From Rhodobacteraceae bacterium HLUCCA08 (lineage in GTDB: Bacteria > Pseudomonadota > Alphaproteobacteria > Rhodobacterales > Rhodobacteraceae), in NCBI GenBank assembly GCA_001314655.1, contig LJSF01000031.1, positions 1-40,141 on the forward strand: a stretch of 40,141 nucleotides of DNA, read 5' to 3'. Below are positions 36,547 to 40,141 of the stretch, piece after piece. Both the position numbers and the translations under genes were made by a program. Within the stretch, counting starts at the first letter, position 1, and the number at the start of each line of letters is the position of its first letter. The notes beneath the pieces are model-generated. The model saw only the letters and a list, made by a program, of their open reading frames with translations. It did no database searches and was not told the DNA's origin.

Positions 36547-37214
36547 GGCGGTTTTGCACAGCCTTGGCCTGCCTGTTGGCCGGAACCGCGGCGGGGCAGG
36601 AATTCATCGACACCGGCCCCGGCGCGCTGTCGGACGATGATTTCTACAGGCTCGTCGCCTGTGCCGCCGCGCCGGGGCGAAGCTGCAACGCGCCCCTGGT
36701 GCGCTGGTCGGACCGCGATGCGGCAGACCTGACCGTGGGGTTCGCGGCCACGCGGGGGTCGTTTCCGGCCGGGCTGGCGCGGGAATTCGACCGGGCCCTC
36801 GATGTGGCGGTCTGGCAGATCAACGCGGCCGCGCCGGGCCTGACCCTGCGCCGGGTGGAAAAGGCCGAAGAGCCGGTCATCTCGCTCTACATGCTGCCGG
36901 TGACGGAAGGCCGGCCGATCCGCGGCACCCCGCACCCCGAACTGGAGGGCGTCCCGATCGGTGCCGCCATCGTCCAGATCTGGTGGGATGCCGACCGCGA
37001 CCTCACGGATGCCGCCATCGTCCTGGCCGCCGATATCCCGCATGACGAGGCGCTGCCGATCCTGCTGGAAGAGCTGACCCAGGCAATGGGCCTGATGACC
37101 GATATCCGGAATCCCTGGTACGAAACCCGAAGCGTCTTTTCCGAAGACAGCAATTCGGTGCACAAGCTGGGCGAACAGGACCGGATGGTCCTGCGCCGCC
37201 ATTATCCCGGATAG
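36543..37214 (+). CDS. Exported DUF2927 protein
   Basis: The 223-residue product starts with GTG inside GTGA overlapping the mtnP stop and opens with a signal peptide (VRRFCTALACLLAGTAAG). The mature region has an N-terminal part with two Cys (LVACAAAPGRSCNAPLVRW) that could form a disulfide, and a C-terminal ILLEELTQAMGLMTDIRNPWYETRSVFSEDSNSVHKL, the DUF2927 signature. The EELTQ motif recalls a degraded metallopeptidase HExxH, which is a speculation. It is cotranscribed with mtnP and apt, yet its export to the periplasm does not fit purine salvage. Confidence 0.83.
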
Positions 37215-37217
37215 GTC

Positions 37218-37748
37218 ATGAAGACGCTCAAGGACTACATCCGCACGATCCCGGATTTCCCGCATCAGGGGATCCTGTTCCGCGACGTGACCACGCTGTT
37301 CGCCGCGCCGCGCGGGTTGCGGCTGGCGGTGGATCAGCTGCTGCATCCCTATGCCGGCGAAAGCATCGATCTGGTGGCCGGGCTGGAGGCGCGGGGGTTC
37401 GTGCTGGGCGGCGCGGTGGCGCACCAGCTGGGCAAGGGATTCCTGCCGATCCGCAAGAAGGGAAAGCTGCCGGGGGCGACGATCGAACAGGCCTATGACC
37501 TCGAATACGGCCAGGCGGTGGTCGAGGTTCATGACGATGCGGTCGCGCCGGGGCAGAAGGTGCTGCTGGTCGATGACCTGCTGGCGACCGGCGGCACCGC
37601 CGAGGCCGGGATCAAGCTGATCGAACGCCTCGGCGGCGATGTCGTGGGCTGCGCCTTCGTCATCGACCTGCCGGAACTGGGCGGGCGGGCACGGCTTGAG
37701 GCGATGGGGATGGAGGTCCACACGCTGGTGGCCTTCGACGGCGTCTGA
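37218..37748 (+). CDS. apt: Adenine phosphoribosyltransferase
   Basis: The 176-residue enzyme has [21 protein letters not shown], then [17 protein letters not shown] and the PRPP-binding motif [17 protein letters not shown]. It converts adenine and PRPP to AMP, recycling the adenine released by MtnP two genes upstream. It starts three bases after the DUF2927 stop. Tandem hairpins follow the stop. Confidence 0.97.
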   Translation: MKTLKDYIRTIPDFPHQGILFRDVTTLFAAPRGLRLAVDQLLHPYAGESIDLVAGLEARGFVLGGAVAHQLGKGFLPIRKKGKLPGATIEQAYDLEYGQAVVEVHDDAVAPGQKVLLVDDLLATGGTAEAGIKLIERLGGDVVGCAFVIDLPELGGRARLEAMGMEVHTLVAFDGV

Positions 37749-37755
37749 CGTCACG

Positions 37756-37781
37756 GCACGGAATTCAGATGATTTCCGTGC
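37756..37781. terminator. First hairpin after apt
   Basis: GCACGGAA (37756-37763) pairs with TTCCGTGC (37774-37781) around a ten-base loop. It begins eight bases after the apt stop and is immediately followed by a second hairpin. Together they probably separate apt from the convergent DUF1178 gene. Confidence 0.5.
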
Positions 37782-37784
37782 GTC

Positions 37785-37813
37785 ACCGAATTTATTTGAA
37801 TTCGGTTCCCGTC
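37785..37813. terminator. Second hairpin after apt, diverged copy of the 2778-2805 element
   Basis: ACCGAATT (37785-37792) pairs with AATTCGGT (37799-37806) around TATTTG. Over 29 bases it is identical at 23 positions to 2781-2809, including a shared CCCGTC after the stem. One difference is compensatory: the A-T pair 2782/2801 is C-G at 37786/37805. It overlaps the first two bases of the DUF1178 stop codon region and lies between convergent genes. Confidence 0.55.
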
Positions 37814-38231
37814 AATTCGCCTTGCGTTTGGGCAGGAACGGCAGCGGTGCGACCGGGATGCCGTCCTCCAGCAGCTTTTTGGCGTCATCCGGTTTCGCCT
37901 CGCCCCAGATCGCGCGGTTCGGCGCGGCGCCGTCATGGATCGCCCGCGCCTCGTCGGCGAAGGACAGTCCGACATAATCCGAGTTTTCCTCGACCTGGCG
38001 GCGGATTTCGGCCATGGCCTTTTCGACATCGCCGCGCGGGGTGGACAGCCGGCGCGGCGCGCTGCCGGAGGTGCTGACCGCGGGCGCCATGGGCGCCCGG
38101 TGCACCTCGGTCGATCCGCAGATCGCGCAGGCGACATGACCGGCCGCGCGCAGCGCCTCGTAAGCCTGCGAAGACTGGAACCAGCTGTCGAATTCGTGCC
38201 CTTCGGCACAGGTCAGCGCGTAGTGGATCAT
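37812..38231 (-). CDS. DUF1178 family protein
   Basis: The 139-residue protein has the DUF1178 start MIHYALTCAEGHEFDSWFQSSQAYEAL, a CAICG pair that with the early Cys/His could form a zinc site, and the C-terminal YVGLSFADEARAIHDG. It also has a central Pro/Ser-rich segment. The function is unknown. It is a single gene converging on apt and is the last recognisable core gene before the accessory segment. Confidence 0.88.
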   Translation of the reverse strand: MIHYALTCAEGHEFDSWFQSSQAYEALRAAGHVACAICGSTEVHRAPMAPAVSTSGSAPRRLSTPRGDVEKAMAEIRRQVEENSDYVGLSFADEARAIHDGAAPNRAIWGEAKPDDAKKLLEDGIPVAPLPFLPKRKAN

Positions 38232-38316
38232 CGGTCGGTCCGAACTGTCATGCCCCTGTCAGATAGAGCGCGAGGTCCGTCCGGGCAATGGTCCCGCGCC
38301 TAGGGTCGAGCCCCGA

Positions 38317-38785
38317 TCAAGTCCACCCGATGATTGTTGCAGCGATCGCCACTGCGGAGGCGAAGTCTGCGGCGAGCTTGTCGGATCTGGTTGCGAAGCG
38401 CCGCCAGTCCTTGAGACGGCAGACTGCGCGTTCGATCCTGTTGCGCGCGGTATAGGGGCGACGTCATGGGGGATCGGCGTCTTGCGTGATCCTGTGGATG
38501 GGATGACGGCCTCTGTGGCGCCGTCGGCCAGGCGCTTTCGCAGGCTGTTCGCGTCATGGCCCTGTCGGCCAGGAGCCGCTTCGGGGGTGCAACAGGTCGC
38601 GCAGGTCGGGCGCGGCGGAGATATCCGCACCGTTCCCCGGACCGGGTACGCAGGCCATTGCTCGGCCGCAAGCCTCTGTCAGAGCGTGTATTCTTGTCGT
38701 CGTCCCGCCATGCGAACGCCCGTGGGCCTGAGTCTTCGCCCCCCTTTTCCACCATGGGCCGAGCGATGCGCCCGTAGGGGAAACT
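38317..38785 (-). pseudogene. Degenerate IS5-family transposase
   Basis: Reading three frames of the minus strand in turn recovers pieces typical of an IS5-family transposase: RAHRSAHGGKGG, then GRSHGGTTTRIHALTEACGR, GADISAAPDLRDLL, LADRAMT/HDANSLRKRLADG, VIPSTGSRKTPIPHD, and ARNRIERAVCRLKDWRRFAT with DKLAADFASAVAIAATIIGW at the end. At least three frameshifts are needed and the N-terminal third is missing, so it cannot be active. The stop of the last piece is at 38317-38319. Terminal inverted repeats could not be defined. Confidence 0.72.
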
Positions 38786-38788
38786 CAG

Positions 38789-38977
38789 ACCGACCGGTAT
38801 CAAGCCGCTCTGCTGTTGTGTGATGCACGGCTGGCCGAATTCGCCGAGGCGTTTCGCATCCTGTGGGAGGCACAGCTGGCCAACAAGGCGCGCGAGGTCG
38901 ACAAGGCGTTGGAGGGGTTGGGGACGCAGTCAGAAGCACTCGCCGACGCCGGCCAACCCAATTTGTCTCGCAAGTAA
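38789..38977 (+). pseudogene. 3' fragment of an unidentified gene next to the IS remnant
   Basis: A plus-strand frame without a start codon runs from the IS remnant edge to a TAA at 38975-38977. It reads TDRYQAALLLCDARLAEFAE, FRILWEAQLANKAREVDKAL, EGLGTQSEALADAGQPNLSRK. The Ala/Glu/Leu-rich, helix-like composition and G/C-ending codons look like real coding sequence rather than chance. It is probably the C-terminus of a gene cut by the insertion. No family is recognised. Confidence 0.4.
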
Positions 38978-39039
38978 AACAGAAAATCGATTTTTGTGTT
39001 GCTTACAAAACAAAAACTGACTGAAGACATAGGGTGGGG

Positions 39040-39069
39040 TTGCAACGGAGGGTTGGCTCATCATATCTT
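39040..39069 (+). promoter_or_regulatory. Candidate promoter of the HipB-like gene
   Basis: TTGCAA (39040-39045) and TATCTT (39064-39069) lie 18 bases apart, 51 bases ahead of the start codon, in the most AT-rich part of the segment. The match is partial and no transcript evidence is available. The octamer GAGACAAA just downstream could be part of an operator. Confidence 0.3.
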
Positions 39070-39119
39070 CTGTATCACAAGTGAGACAAAAACAACTCTT
39101 CTGACCGAGATGCAGGACA

Positions 39120-39527
39120 ATGACTGCCAGCACCGACAAAGCAGCACGCACCAAGGGGAGCGCGGTTCACCCCTCGATCGCCCGCGGTATCGCGCGGCTT
39201 GGGCAGGACATCTCCCGCGCACGCCGGGCGCGCCGGATCTCAACAACCGACATGGCGGCGCGCATGGGCGTTGGACGCAGCACGCTGCACCGCCTGGAAC
39301 AGGGCGATCCAGGCGTCTCGCTGAACACCCTGGCGATGGCCCTGTCGGTTCTGGGGCTTTTCGACCGGCTGGCCGACCTCGTCGATCCGGCATCGGATGA
39401 GCTCGGCTTGATGCTGGCGGAGAAAACACTTCCGAAAAGGATCACGTCGCGCCGAAAGAACGCATCTTCGGAAAACAGTCCAAGTGCGGACGCGAGTGGC
39501 GCCGACGACGCGCCTGAGGGATGGTGA
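39120..39527 (+). CDS. HipB-like XRE-family HTH regulator
   Basis: The 135-residue protein has a helix-turn-helix of the Cro/C1 type: LGQDISRARRARRISTTDMAARMGVGRSTLHRLEQGDPGVSLNTLAMALSVLGL spans residues 28-81. The tail is hydrophilic and Ser/Ala/Asp-rich with RITSRRKNAS. This is the layout of antitoxins encoded just before hipA kinases, which repress their own operon. No strong Shine-Dalgarno sequence precedes the ATG (ATGCAGGACA is nearby). Its stop overlaps the start of a ten-codon frame MRTARSRDQ that resembles a hipA beginning, but the hipA-like gene seen lies on the opposite strand. Confidence 0.82.
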   Translation: MTASTDKAARTKGSAVHPSIARGIARLGQDISRARRARRISTTDMAARMGVGRSTLHRLEQGDPGVSLNTLAMALSVLGLFDRLADLVDPASDELGLMLAEKTLPKRITSRRKNASSENSPSADASGADDAPEGW

Positions 39528-39679
39528 TGCGGACAGCGCGAAGTCGTGACCAGTGAAAATTCGCGCCATATTTTAGGGTCCTTACACCCCATCGGTGGCC
39601 AGCTTGGCATGGATGCCCGCGATTTCAGCGCTGTCGGCGCGGCAATCGAGACCGAGGATCTGGCGAAGGCCTGCCGCCT

Positions 39680-40141
39680 CTAGATCGGACTTGGCAGGTC
39701 CCGCATCTGCGCCGCACGCTGCGTCGCATCGCTTGCAATCGGCTCGCTGACCGCCGCCGGGACCTGATCGCCCACCGCCAGAAGCGTCCGTTCCAGCGCG
39801 GGGCCCAGCCGATCTACCATGTCCTGCAACAGCTCCAGGGCGCGGCCCTTGGGCAAGCCCGCCGCGCGGCCCTCGGCCTCGAAGTGCCGGGGCACGATCT
39901 CGTCTATGCCGTAATGGCCGTCGATCGACATGGCGAGGCGGTAGCGCTTGCGCTGCAACCGTCCGGCGCGGACGACCGGGGCGACACTCAGGATGTCATA
40001 GAGGGGCGCGAGCGTGAACCGCGCCCGGCGGCCCAGACGCAGGCTGAAGTTCTTGGCGTGCCCGTCCGAGGCCCCGATCAGGAAGAAGAAGATCTGCGCC
40101 CGGAAGAACGTCTCCCGATCCTCGATGGGCGTGTCGGATTC
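39680..40141 (-). CDS. HipA-like serine/threonine kinase toxin, 3' part
   Basis: The visible 153 C-terminal residues include FFRAQIFFFLIGASDGHAKNFSL, in which the D-x-H-x-K-N block is the HipA catalytic loop, and then FTLAPLYDILS, the metal-binding Asp segment. The tail reads RYRLAMSIDGHYGIDEIVPRHF and ends at a TAG. HipA kinases phosphorylate glutamyl-tRNA synthetase or other targets and are held by HipB. The gene enters from the right edge, so its start and N-terminal domain are unseen. It converges on the HipB-like gene, unlike the usual hipB-hipA order. Confidence 0.85.
   Translation of the reverse strand, partial: ESDTPIEDRETFFRAQIFFFLIGASDGHAKNFSLRLGRRARFTLAPLYDILSVAPVVRAGRLQRKRYRLAMSIDGHYGIDEIVPRHFEAEGRAAGLPKGRALELLQDMVDRLGPALERTLLAVGDQVPAAVSEPIASDATQRAAQMRDLPSPI

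Larger units (their letters stand above)
38232..39119. other. Gene-poor accessory segment
   Basis: This stretch of 888 bases has no intact gene. It holds a broken IS5-family transposase (about 38317-38785), a beheaded reading frame (38789-38977) and an AT-rich leader in front of the HipB-like gene. Two complementary octamers, TTTGTCTC (38962-38969) and GAGACAAA (39083-39090), flank that leader. It marks the border between core genome and accessory DNA. Confidence 0.6.

Noticed and set aside
38962-39090. TTTGTCTC and GAGACAAA as a pair of operator half-sites for HipB
   Set aside because: An eight-base inverted pair at 113 bases spacing can arise by chance in a stretch this long; mentioned only as context.

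Overview
The window is high-GC chromosomal DNA from an alphaproteobacterium, most likely of the Rhodobacterales (Rhodobacteraceae). The basis is the gene content and order: a cta operon with ctaC-ctaB-coxF-ctaG-ctaE but no ctaD, diverging from tldD; surf1-thrC-M16 peptidase-rimJ behind it; lysC close to ptsP; dprA close to topA; a Hint-domain protein; DUF2927, DUF1178 and EcsC proteins; an Flp pilin. No tRNA, rRNA, CRISPR array or prophage was recognised. This placement is inferred from the reading of the sequence; no database search was made.

Layout. 1-470: 5' part of an Flp-type pilin gene and a divergent AT-rich spacer. 467-5870: a lytic transglycosylase followed by what looks like a polyprenyl-phosphate-arabinose (DprE1/DprE2-type) module. 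It comprises a HAD-UbiA fusion on the plus strand and, converging on it, a minus-strand operon of a flippase-like membrane protein, a DprE1-like flavoenzyme and a DprE2-like SDR. 5955-7589: GNAT plus the two subunits of 3-oxoacid CoA-transferase. 7753-13187: Hint protein, topA, a small secreted protein and dprA. 13463-22673: tldD and, across a spacer with a textbook FNR-type box, the cytochrome aa3 oxidase operon, then surf1, thrC, an M16 peptidase and an acetyltransferase. 22850-25553: a secreted DUF4168 protein, a D-2-hydroxyacid dehydrogenase-type flavoenzyme and an exported metallo-beta-lactamase-fold protein. 25708-31351: lysC, an SGNH lipoprotein, ptsP, an EcsC protein and a GNAT. 31427-34809: flavin reductase-like protein and an NMT1-type ABC importer. 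34957-38231: a membrane protein, the methylthioadenosine/adenine salvage pair mtnP and apt around a DUF2927 protein, and DUF1178.

From about 38.3 kb the window becomes accessory DNA: a multiply frameshifted IS5-family transposase remnant, a beheaded reading frame, an AT-rich stretch, a HipB-like regulator and, on the opposite strand, the 3' part of a HipA-like kinase running off the window.

Points of most interest: (1) the arabinose-lipid module in a Gram-negative, where one HAD-UbiA fusion could do two steps that are separate proteins in mycobacteria, and where the DprE1 residue targeted by benzothiazinones is alanine; (2) a pair of related hairpins, 35 kb apart at convergent gene ends, with a compensatory base-pair change; (3) two further short dispersed repeat families; (4) the perfect FNR box next to the tldD start and upstream of ctaC; (5) the hipB gene with a possible hipA stub facing an oppositely oriented hipA.
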